This document shows, in pieces, positions 1 to 6,786 of a stretch of DNA of 26,114 nucleotides. The first letter of the stretch is position 1. Every line of letters starts with the position of its first letter. The position numbers were made by a program, and so were the translations under genes. Origin of the DNA: an uncultured Eubacteriales bacterium (GTDB lineage: Bacteria; Bacillota; Clostridia; Oscillospirales; Oscillospiraceae); assembly GCA_900549545.1 (NCBI GenBank), contig URPA01000021.1, positions 1-26,114 of the forward strand, given 5' to 3'. The notes beneath the pieces were generated by a model. The model saw nothing but the letters and a program-made list of their open reading frames with translations, made no database searches and was not told the origin of the DNA.

Positions 1-2
1 AG

Positions 3-104
3 GATATTCAAGCTGTTGAGGATTTCATTAACAACCGCCCGAGAAAATGTCTTGGCTGGAAAACACCGGCCGAAGTTTTGGCAGAAAGTGTTGCACTTGC
101 TTGA
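3..104 (+). CDS. IS30-type transposase, C-terminal fragment (runs off left edge)
   Basis: Reading from base 3 gives about 33 residues ending in TGA at 102-104. They include the stretch NNRPRKCLGWKTPAEV, which is the characteristic end of IS30-family DDE transposases (NNRPRK.LG.KTP.EV). The 5' part lies outside the window, so I cannot tell whether the element is intact or a remnant. The frame differs from the longer ATG-started frame over the same bases, which looks like a shadow. It sits just upstream of the polysaccharide genes, a common place for insertion sequences. Confidence 0.8.
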   Translation, partial: DIQAVEDFINNRPRKCLGWKTPAEVLAESVALA

Positions 105-141
105 CAATCCGCCGCTTGCACAAGGCGAGAATTTTGCGTAT

Positions 142-186
142 GCCCTCTCAGTCGGCTTCGCCGCCAGCCCTCCCAAAGGGAGAGCC
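142..186. repeat. dispersed hairpin repeat, short variant
   Basis: The sequence CCCTCTCAGTCGGCTTCGCC followed by GCCAGCCCTCCCAAAGGGAG contains two small stem-loops. It resembles, in opposite orientation, the unit at 1269-1320 (CTCCCTT..AAGGGAG plus CAGCGAAGCTG). This is a non-coding, MITE- or REP-like dispersed element. Family membership is my inference from the three related copies in this window. Confidence 0.5.
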
Positions 187-215
187 AGGTGGGTCGTGCA
201 GTTTTTTCATTTAAG

Positions 216-244
216 TTGAAATGTTCACACCGGCATGGTATGAT
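216..244 (+). promoter_or_regulatory. sigma-A promoter for the glycosyltransferase gene at 271
   Basis: TTGAAA at 216-221 and TATGAT at 239-244 are separated by 17 bases. A TG at 236-237 makes an extended -10 element. The start codon of the GT2 gene lies 26 bases downstream with the ribosome binding site GGGAGG. Confidence 0.6.
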
Positions 245-270
245 AAACTGATTTAATATGGGAGGTCATT

Positions 271-1203
271 ATGAAAAACAACCCTCTTGTGTCAATAATA
301 GTCCCGGTGTATAAGGTGGAAAAGTTCCTTGACCGCTGTGTTGAGAGCATACTGTGCCAGAGCTATGAAAAGCTGGACATTATCCTTGTAGATGACGGCT
401 CACCCGATAACTGCGGAAAAATGTGCGACGGCTGGGCCGAAAAGGACGGGCGCATCCGAGTGCTGCATAAGGCAAACGGCGGCCTGTCCGACGCGCGCAA
501 TCAGGGCGTCGCGCTGGCGCGGGGGGAGTATATCAGCTTTATCGACTCGGACGATTATATCTCGCCGGACTATGTGCAGTATCTGATTGAACTGATGGAG
601 CAGACCGGGGCGGATATCGCCTGTGGCAGCTGCCGCGTTGTCCACGGCGACGGGGAGGATTTTTCCGCCCAGCCGGAGGAGAATGTGCTCTGCTTTGACA
701 ATGTCTCCTTCTATCAGGCGCTCTGTAACGAGCATTACATGCCCCTCGTCACCGCCTGGGGCAAGCTCTTCCCGGCAGATGCCGTGCGCGAAAATCCCTT
801 CCCTGTCGGGCGGCTGCATGAGGACGAGGCTTTCAGCTATAAGCTCTACCGCCAGTGCGCCAAAACCGCTCTCGGCACAAGGGAGATTTATGCCTACTAC
901 CAGAACCCCGGCAGCATAACCCACACCAAGACCCGCAAAAACTCCGAGGCCGCGCTGCTTGCCTTTTCCGAGCAGTTTGATTATTTCGCGGCGGAGGGCT
1001 GCCGCCCGCTCCAGATTGCCGCGGCGAAGCGCCTTATCAGCACCGCGCTCTACCTTGCCGGGCAGGGCGACGAGGCCGCCATTGATTTTCTGAAAAGTGG
1101 TCAGGCCGAGCGCTTTATAATACCGGGGCTTGATATGAAGGCCCGCGTCCGCTACCGCAGCTATAAGCTGCTGGGCTTTGACCCGGGTGGAAAAAGAAAG
1201 TAA
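271..1203 (+). CDS. family 2 (GT-A) glycosyltransferase
   Basis: The 310-residue protein begins with VSIIVPVYKVEKFLDRCVES, the standard N-terminus of GT2 enzymes. It has the nucleotide-sugar-binding DDGSPD at about residues 41-46 and the metal-binding D92-S-D-D95. No membrane segments are visible, so it probably acts at the cytoplasmic face, adding a sugar to a lipid-linked or polymer acceptor. The C-terminal third is less conserved and probably sets acceptor specificity. The ATG follows GGGAGGTC at a good distance and a clear promoter lies at 216-244. The flippase and second glycosyltransferase downstream place it in surface-polysaccharide synthesis. The sugar transferred cannot be read from the sequence. 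Confidence 0.9.
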   Translation: MKNNPLVSIIVPVYKVEKFLDRCVESILCQSYEKLDIILVDDGSPDNCGKMCDGWAEKDGRIRVLHKANGGLSDARNQGVALARGEYISFIDSDDYISPDYVQYLIELMEQTGADIACGSCRVVHGDGEDFSAQPEENVLCFDNVSFYQALCNEHYMPLVTAWGKLFPADAVRENPFPVGRLHEDEAFSYKLYRQCAKTALGTREIYAYYQNPGSITHTKTRKNSEAALLAFSEQFDYFAAEGCRPLQIAAAKRLISTALYLAGQGDEAAIDFLKSGQAERFIIPGLDMKARVRYRSYKLLGFDPGGKRK

Positions 1204-1268
1204 GCACATTTTATCGCGTTTTGCTTTCCATCAACGGCTCCCTTGTGCAAACCTGCGCCCATTTCCTT

Positions 1269-1320
1269 GGCTCCCTTGTGTAAAGGGAGCTGTCAGCGAA
1301 GCTGACTGAGGGATTGTAAC
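1269..1320. repeat. dispersed hairpin repeat, unit A
   Basis: A stem-loop (GGCTCCCTTGTG..AAAGGGAGC, 1269-1290) is followed at once by a second one (GTCAGC GAA GCTGAC, about 1292-1306) and TGAGGGATTGT. It occupies the 262-base gap between the glycosyltransferase and the flippase gene together with unit B at 1359-1415. There is no coding potential. The two units, in opposed orientation, may be the ends of one MITE-like element. Confidence 0.6.
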
Positions 1321-1358
1321 CTTGAGGTTTGCACCGGACAAAATCCGTGCTGCTCAGG

Positions 1359-1415
1359 ACAACCCTTCCGGCAAAAATCCATGATTTTTGCCACCTCCCC
1401 TTACACAGGGGAGGC
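1359..1415. repeat. dispersed hairpin repeat, unit B
   Basis: It starts ACAACCCTTCCGGCAAAAAT, contains an internal stem of CAAAAATC against GATTTTTG, and ends CCTCCCCTTACACAGGGGAG. The reverse complement appears almost unchanged at 26063-26114, about 24.7 kb away, which directly shows that it is dispersed. It may double as a transcription or mRNA-processing signal between the two polysaccharide genes. Confidence 0.75.
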
Positions 1416-1465
1416 TTTGAATCGAGTCTAACTCATCTCCGCTTTATCATGTGAGGTCAAATCAA

Positions 1466-3013
1466 GTGTCAAAAGAAGCAGAAAATTTTAACAGCAGAGC
1501 GCTGAGCAAGAATATCGTGTTCAGCGCTATAACCTTTGTGCTGAATACCCTTATCAGCTTTTTCATAACCCCGTATATCACCGACCGCTTTGGCGAGGAT
1601 ATTTACGGCTATGTGAAGCTGGCAAACGAGTTTGCAAACTACGCGCTGCTGTTCAGCATCGCGCTAAACTCCATGGCAAGCCGCTTTATCATGCTCGAGC
1701 GCACAAGGGGCAACCAGGCCCGCGCGCGGCAGTATTTCTCCTCCGTGGCGCTTGCAAACCTCTTCCTCTCGGCGATTTTCGTCATTCCCTCGGCGCTGTG
1801 TGTGCATTATCTCGACTCTATGTTCGAGATCCCTGCCGCCATGGTCTTTCAGGTTAAGCTCACCTTCGCGCTGACCTTTCTCAACTTCATCGTGCGCCTG
1901 CTGTTTTCTATATACAGCAACTGCTATTACATCACCAACACCCTGTATATCCAGTCCCTGCGGCAGGCTCAGGCCAGCATAATAAACGTTGTGCTGGTAC
2001 TGGCGCTGTTCATGCTCTTTGAGCCGCGCATCAGCTACGTTGTTCTCGGCACCCTTGCCGCCACGGTTTTCACGGGCTTTATAAACCTGCACTACACCCG
2101 AAAGTTAGTGCCTGACCTGCGCTTTCACCGCTCTGACTTTAATCTGCGCTGCATATGGGACATTATATCCTCCGGCATCTGGAACAGCATCACCCAATTA
2201 AGCCAGATTCTCACAAGCGGGCTTGACCTTATCCTTACAAATCTCTTCATAAGCCCCTCCATGATGGGGTATATGTCAATCGCAAAGACCCTGCCGAACG
2301 TCATCTTCTCCTTCAACACCACCATCGCCAGCGTTTTCAGCCCCAATCTCATGCAGCTCTACGCCAAGGGCGACAAGGAGGGCCTCAAAAACGCGGCAAA
2401 ATCCGCCATGCGCTTTATGTGCCTTTTCGCCTCCATACCCACGGCAATTCTCTGCACCATGGGCATTGAGTTTTATTCGCTCTGGGTGCCGGGTCAGCCC
2501 GCCGCGCTTATCCATATCATGTCCGTGCTGACCGTTGCCAACACCTGCATCTCCGGCCCGCTCCAGCCGCTTTATCAGATATTCACCATCACAAACAAGG
2601 TCCGCGTCAACTCCATCATCATGATAGTCTATGGCCTTGTGAACATCTGCTGTGTGTACCTGCTCTTGAAGCTGACGGACTGGGGCGTGTTCGCAATATT
2701 GGGATGCAGCCTCACCGGGGCGCTTATCGTGGCGTTTTGCTTCCATATCCCGTATTCCGCAAAGTTCATCGGCCTGCCGAAAACCGCTTTCCTGCCTGAA
2801 ATTGGCAAGAGCGTGCTCTCCTTCGCGGCAAGCCTTGCCATCGGCTTTGTCGTCAACTCGTTTTTTGACCTCTCCCGCTCATGGGTCTGCTGGTTCGCCG
2901 CCGCCATCATAACGGCTGTCTTAAGCTTTGCGGTAAACTATATGCTGGTTCTGAGCCGTCAGGAGCGGCAGGATTTTGCCGCGAAGGTCAGGAAAAAACT
3001 CAAAAGGAGTTAA
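1466..3013 (+). CDS. polysaccharide flippase (Wzx/MATE-like, MOP superfamily)
   Basis: This integral membrane protein of about 515 residues has roughly 12-14 hydrophobic segments spread over its whole length, as in polysaccharide-export MOP flippases. Such proteins move undecaprenyl-linked glycan units across the membrane. The N-terminal segment (SKNIVFSAITFVLNTLISFF..PYITDRFGEDIYGY) matches the typical family start. I prefer the GTG at 1466, which has GAGGT 8 bases upstream; a GTG at 1451 would add five residues but overlap that site. The glycosyltransferase gene starts two bases after the stop, so they are co-transcribed. The substrate is unknown. Confidence 0.85.
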   Translation: MSKEAENFNSRALSKNIVFSAITFVLNTLISFFITPYITDRFGEDIYGYVKLANEFANYALLFSIALNSMASRFIMLERTRGNQARARQYFSSVALANLFLSAIFVIPSALCVHYLDSMFEIPAAMVFQVKLTFALTFLNFIVRLLFSIYSNCYYITNTLYIQSLRQAQASIINVVLVLALFMLFEPRISYVVLGTLAATVFTGFINLHYTRKLVPDLRFHRSDFNLRCIWDIISSGIWNSITQLSQILTSGLDLILTNLFISPSMMGYMSIAKTLPNVIFSFNTTIASVFSPNLMQLYAKGDKEGLKNAAKSAMRFMCLFASIPTAILCTMGIEFYSLWVPGQPAALIHIMSVLTVANTCISGPLQPLYQIFTITNKVRVNSIIMIVYGLVNICCVYLLLKLTDWGVFAILGCSLTGALIVAFCFHIPYSAKFIGLPKTAFLPEIGKSVLSFAASLAIGFVVNSFFDLSRSWVCWFAAAIITAVLSFAVNYMLVLSRQERQDFAAKVRKKLKRS

Positions 3014-3014
3014 A

Positions 3015-4127
3015 ATGGGCAAAGACATTCTTCTTATAAATGACCGGCTCCACGCCGGCGGCGCGGAGCAGATGCTCCAGCTTGTCTCCGCCGCCCTCGC
3101 AAAGCGTGGGGACAGGCTCACCATCTGGGCCTACGAGAGCGACCGGGAGACGCTGCGGCGGAGATATCCCGCCGGGCTGCGCTGCCGCCGCCTGCCGTTT
3201 TGGGACGGGGTCAGCCGCCGCTTCACGCCGAAATGGTTCTTTCAGCGCGCCTGCCGGGTGCTTTTTGAGGGCTTTCTGCTCAGGCTCAAAAAGTGGGACA
3301 CGGTCATCGCCTTCAAGGAAGGCCCCTCCATGCGCCTTGCCGCGAAGCTCCGGGCAGAGCAAAAGCTCGCTTGGGTGCACACGGATTTCTGCTCCATGCA
3401 CTGGAGCAAAGCCGACTTTCACAGCGATGAGGAGGAGCGCCGATGTATGCAGAGCTTTGACAATGTCATCTGCGTCTCCAACACCGGGGCAAACGGCATC
3501 ATCCATACCATCGGTGACCCCGGCAATCTCCTTGTGCGCTATAATCCCCTCGATGCAAAGGCCATCAGTGCCGCGTCCGAAGTCACCCCCGAGGACTGCA
3601 AGCCCACGGCAGGCAAGCCCCTTTTTGTGTCCGTCGGGCGGCTGTCCGAGGTCAAGCGCTACGGTATGCTCATGGACGTGTGCAAAAAGCTTGAGGATGA
3701 GTTTGATTTTGAAATGTGGATAATCGGCGGCGGGGAGCTTGAAGCGGAGCTGCGCGAAAAGCAGCGCCGGGAGGATATAAAAAGCGTCCGTCTGCCGGGC
3801 AGGCGGGATAATCCCTATCCCTATATGCGCTGTGCCGACTGGTTTGTCAGCTCCTCCGCCAGCGAGTGCCACCCCGTGGCCATTCAGGAGGCCATGGCGC
3901 TCGGCGTGCCGGTTATCGCCGCGCGCATAGCCGCCGTGGAGGAGACTGTCCCCCCCGCCTTCGGCATCATCACCGAAAACAGCCCCGCCGGTCTGGAAGC
4001 CGGTCTGCGCCGCGCCCTCAGTCATCCGGAGCTGAGCGGGCAGTATAAGGCCGCCCTCGCCCGGGATTTTGACCCGGCAGTGCTCTGGCAGCCCCGGCTC
4101 GACGCGATTTTGGCGCTGATAAAATAA
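3015..4127 (+). CDS. family 4 (GT-B) glycosyltransferase
   Basis: A 370-residue protein with an N-terminal acceptor domain beginning MGKDILLINDRLHAGGAEQM (the glycine-rich GGAE loop of GT4 enzymes) and a C-terminal nucleotide-sugar domain. It has FVSVGRLSEVKR near residue 210 and the E-x7-E motif E284/E292 within SASECHPVAIQEAMALGVPV. The ATG at 3015 is one base past the flippase stop and is preceded by AAAGGAG, so translation is probably coupled. It likely adds one sugar during surface-glycan assembly. GC is higher than in the flippase, but not enough to argue for separate origin. Confidence 0.9.
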   Translation: MGKDILLINDRLHAGGAEQMLQLVSAALAKRGDRLTIWAYESDRETLRRRYPAGLRCRRLPFWDGVSRRFTPKWFFQRACRVLFEGFLLRLKKWDTVIAFKEGPSMRLAAKLRAEQKLAWVHTDFCSMHWSKADFHSDEEERRCMQSFDNVICVSNTGANGIIHTIGDPGNLLVRYNPLDAKAISAASEVTPEDCKPTAGKPLFVSVGRLSEVKRYGMLMDVCKKLEDEFDFEMWIIGGGELEAELREKQRREDIKSVRLPGRRDNPYPYMRCADWFVSSSASECHPVAIQEAMALGVPVIAARIAAVEETVPPAFGIITENSPAGLEAGLRRALSHPELSGQYKAALARDFDPAVLWQPRLDAILALIK

Positions 4128-4155
4128 GCGGATTTTATATTCAGAGGCGAATAAT

Positions 4156-5016
4156 ATGTGGATAATTCTGGCCTTTGCCTCGGCGCTTTTCGCCGGCATA
4201 ACCTCGATTTTGGCCAAGTGCGGCATTAAGGAGACGGATTCCACCGTTGCCACCGCTCTGCGCACTGTCGTGGTGCTGATTTTCTCATGGCTGATGGTGT
4301 TCGTCGTCGGCTCCCAGGCGCAGATTGGCGCCATTGACGGCAAAACATGGCTGTTTCTGGTGCTCTCCGGCCTCGCCACCGGCGGCTCATGGCTGTGCTA
4401 CTTCCGCGCCTTGCAGATAGGCGACATCAACAAGGTCGTCCCGGTGGACAAGAGCAGCGTTGTGCTGACTATTCTGCTCGCCTGCATCTTCCTGCACGAG
4501 GAGCTGACGCTGCCCAAGGCCATCGGCGTGGTCCTTATCGGCGTCGGCACATTTATGATGATTGAAAAAAAGGACGTCTCCCCCAAGCAGAGCAGCGGCG
4601 GGCGCTGGTTTTTGTATGCGGCGCTCTCGGCGGTTTTCGCGGCGCTGACCTCCATTCTCGGCAAGGTCGGCATCAGCGGGGTTGAATCAAACCTTGGCAC
4701 CGCGATACGCACCGGCGTTGTGCTGATAATGGCCTGGTTCATGGTCTTTGTGACCGGCAAGGCCAAGGCTCTGCACGGGATATCCAAAAAAGAGGCGGGC
4801 TTCATCGCCCTGTCCGGCCTTGCCACCGGTGGCTCATGGCTGTGCTACTACCGCGCGCTTCAGGACGGCCCCGCCAGCGTCATCGTCCCCATCGACAAGC
4901 TCAGCATCCTTGTCACCGTCGCCTTCTCCTACATAGTGTTCCACGAGCGCCTGACGAAAAAGTCCCTCATCGGCCTCGCCGCCATCGTCGCCGGGACTCT
5001 TGTTATGCTGATTTAA
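4156..5016 (+). CDS. EamA/DMT-family transporter with two near-repeat halves
   Basis: The 286-residue protein has about ten transmembrane segments arranged as two EamA halves. The halves are unusually alike: SGLATGGSWLCYFRAL in the first and SGLATGGSWLCYYRAL in the second, and similarly FAGITSILAKCGI and FAALTSILGKVGI. Known relatives export metabolites or move lipid-linked amino sugars (the ArnE/F type), so a role with the upstream glycan genes is possible but not shown. The gene follows the glycosyltransferase after 28 bases and ends at a strong terminator, so it is probably the last gene of that operon. Confidence 0.85.
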   Translation: MWIILAFASALFAGITSILAKCGIKETDSTVATALRTVVVLIFSWLMVFVVGSQAQIGAIDGKTWLFLVLSGLATGGSWLCYFRALQIGDINKVVPVDKSSVVLTILLACIFLHEELTLPKAIGVVLIGVGTFMMIEKKDVSPKQSSGGRWFLYAALSAVFAALTSILGKVGISGVESNLGTAIRTGVVLIMAWFMVFVTGKAKALHGISKKEAGFIALSGLATGGSWLCYYRALQDGPASVIVPIDKLSILVTVAFSYIVFHERLTKKSLIGLAAIVAGTLVMLI

Positions 5017-5033
5017 TTACACCTGCAAACAAC

Positions 5034-5086
5034 AAAGAATCCGAAAACCGGGTAATAGTTGTATAAACTCGGTTTTCGGATTCTTT
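5034..5086. terminator. bidirectional intrinsic terminator
   Basis: AAAGAATCCGAAAACCG (5034-5050) pairs perfectly over 17 bases with 5070-5086, across a 19-base loop. It is followed by TTTTA on the plus strand. The leading A-rich flank provides a T-run on the minus strand, so it can end both the EamA transcript and the leftward regulator/mutarotase transcript. Confidence 0.85.
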
Positions 5087-5101
5087 TTTATTTTGTCAGG
5101 A

Positions 5102-5425
5102 TCAGGCGTCAAAATCCTCGTGCCATATTTCCTCAAGCTCTATGTACCGCTTCTCGCCGTCCATAAGCTCTCTGCATTTTCCGGTTGCGGCCTGCCATTC
5201 CTTGCTGACCTCAAGCGCCGCCTTTCTCTCCATGTCGCCCTCAAAATCGTCCCCGGTATACTCATAATAGGAAAAAAGATAATCACCCCACCGGTAAATA
5301 GAGAAGTTCTGCATATGCGCGTCGTGGCCGGCCTTTACAACGCCCGGCCACACATTTTTGTGAAGCCTGATATATTCATCGGCAGTGCCCGGCACAAGTT
5401 TGGAAACAGTCCCGATTCTTTTCAT
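5102..5425 (-). CDS. L-rhamnose mutarotase family protein (RhaM-like)
   Basis: A 107-residue protein with the RhaM pattern EYIRLHKNVWPGV near the start. Tyr18 and His22 fall at the same numbers as the catalytic pair I recall for E. coli RhaM. Further matches are FSYYEYTGDDFEGDMERKAA and the KEWQAAT region. Family members interconvert the alpha and beta anomers of a pyranose sugar so a downstream enzyme receives the right form. The ATG has AAAGGAAG upstream. It follows the LacI regulator on the same strand after 108 bases. No rhamnose isomerase, kinase or aldolase is nearby, so the true substrate is more likely the sugar handled by the divergent glycyl radical operon than rhamnose itself. Confidence 0.85.
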   Translation of the reverse strand: MKRIGTVSKLVPGTADEYIRLHKNVWPGVVKAGHDAHMQNFSIYRWGDYLFSYYEYTGDDFEGDMERKAALEVSKEWQAATGKCRELMDGEKRYIELEEIWHEDFDA

Positions 5426-5533
5426 AGGTTTCTTCCTTTCATCATGTTATGAGATAATCATAACTTCTGCTCTCCGGGCTTTCATCATGAAAAATATCGT
5501 TTTACCTATGAAAATTTTCGATTTTTACATATT

Positions 5534-6577
5534 TTACATATTGCCTGTTTTCCGGATTTTTCCTTCGGGCAGCTTCTCCGAGCCCTTGAGCACGAGATTC
5601 ATCCCAAACGTAACGCGGGCCTTCACCGAAGAGCCGCGCTTGCCCTGAGTAATTCTCTTGAGGAGAATGTTGGCGCACTCCATGCCGATATTCGTCGTCG
5701 GATAATCAACGTAGCTTATATTTGAATCCCGGTAATCCGGGCAGCCGCATGAGATAAAAGAAATATCCTTCCCAATTTCATAACACTTTTCCGCCAAAGC
5801 CATCAGGCTGCCGGAGGACATTTTGCGGTTGGAGGAAAATATGGCCGTAACCCTGGTTTTGCGGTCAATAAGCTTTTTCGTCAGATTATAGGCGCTTTCG
5901 GCCTTAAAATCGCCGTATAGGATGTACTCCTCCCTCAGCGGGATGTTATTTGCCCGCAGCGCGGCGGAATAGGCGTTGAATCTGTCCAGCGCGCTGGAGG
6001 AGGTCATCGGCCCCGCGATAAAGGCAATATCCCTGTGGCCATTGTCAATAAGGGTCTGTATGCTCTGGTAGGCGCCGTTGTAGTTATCCATGAACACGCC
6101 GTCCATCTGCGCGCCGAGAACATCCCGGTCGAGCAAAACCACGGGGACGCTGTTTTTATCAAGGTTTATAAGATACTCTCTGTTATACTCCACGGCGCTT
6201 GATACAGGGGCTATGACTATGCCGCTGACATCGAGGCTTTTCAGCGCGTCAAGAATCTTTATCTCATTGCCGTGCTGTTCATTTGAGCCGCAGGTTATAA
6301 CAGTGACATTATATTTGTCAAAAACCTCCTCCATTCCCAGCACAACTTCTGAGTAATAGGAGTTATTAATGTCAGGAACAACAACGCCGACTATTCCCCC
6401 GTGCGCCCCGCTTTTGTGGCTTTTTCTGCCGTATTTTCTCACGGTGAAGTTGTTTTCCTCCGCTATTTTGAGGATCTTCTCCTTAGTCTCCGCGCTGACA
6501 TATCCTTCATTGCTGAAAACCCGCGACACCGTTGCCGTTGAGACCCCGGCGAGTGCGGCAATTTCCTTAATAGTCAT
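5534..6577 (-). CDS. LacI/PurR-family transcriptional regulator
   Basis: A 347-residue protein. The N-terminal helix-turn-helix reads MTIKEIAALAGVSTATVSRV and is followed by the usual hinge region near residue 50. The periplasmic-binding-like effector domain starts at about residue 62 (GIVGVVVPDINNSYYSEVV). Such proteins usually repress sugar-catabolism genes and release DNA when a sugar or sugar phosphate binds. The ATG has GGAGGGG upstream. It is divergent from the glycyl radical operon, with 209 bases between the two start codons, and is followed by the mutarotase gene. It is therefore the likely local regulator of the locus and probably of itself. Confidence 0.92.
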   Translation of the reverse strand: MTIKEIAALAGVSTATVSRVFSNEGYVSAETKEKILKIAEENNFTVRKYGRKSHKSGAHGGIVGVVVPDINNSYYSEVVLGMEEVFDKYNVTVITCGSNEQHGNEIKILDALKSLDVSGIVIAPVSSAVEYNREYLINLDKNSVPVVLLDRDVLGAQMDGVFMDNYNGAYQSIQTLIDNGHRDIAFIAGPMTSSSALDRFNAYSAALRANNIPLREEYILYGDFKAESAYNLTKKLIDRKTRVTAIFSSNRKMSSGSLMALAEKCYEIGKDISFISCGCPDYRDSNISYVDYPTTNIGMECANILLKRITQGKRGSSVKARVTFGMNLVLKGSEKLPEGKIRKTGNM

Positions 6578-6786
6578 CTCTCGTCCCCTCCTTCTTCAAA
6601 ATGATAATATCACCGTCTGCCTGAGAATGCAATATATATGTTATTTTGTGCAACAATCGAAAAAGTTTCATATGTAAGAAAGGAATTTATATATTGTCCT
6701 TTCCATGCGGAAAAAATATAATTAAAGCAGTTCAAGTGTACCTGCTTCACATTTTGGCAACGAAGAAAGGAATGAGATATAAAGCA
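6578..6786. promoter_or_regulatory. divergent control region between lacI-type gene and GRE operon
   Basis: This 209-base AT-rich stretch should hold both promoters and the LacI-family operator. A near-palindrome, TTTCATATGTAA (6666-6677, one mismatched pair), is the best operator candidate I see, though it lacks the common central CG. A possible rightward promoter is TTTCAT (6666-6671) with TATATT (6690-6695), 18 bases apart. No cre-like consensus was found. These elements are weak and should be taken as suggestions. Confidence 0.35.

Noticed and set aside
16..219. ATG-started 67-codon frame at the left edge
   Set aside because: Base 3 onward in another frame gives an IS30 transposase ending, and the rest of this frame reads through the hairpin repeat.
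3000..4379. A 459-codon minus-strand frame spanning the GT-B and EamA genes
   Set aside because: It crosses two genes with clear family motifs, has no recognisable motif or ribosome site of its own, and results from the high GC content.
5102..5425. Calling the locus an L-rhamnose pathway because of the RhaM-like protein
   Set aside because: No rhamnose isomerase, rhamnulokinase or aldolase is present; the regulator is LacI-type rather than AraC-type RhaR/RhaS; and the transporter is TRAP.
6578..6786. A cre (CcpA) site in the GRE control region
   Set aside because: No sequence close to the cre consensus was found by eye on either strand.
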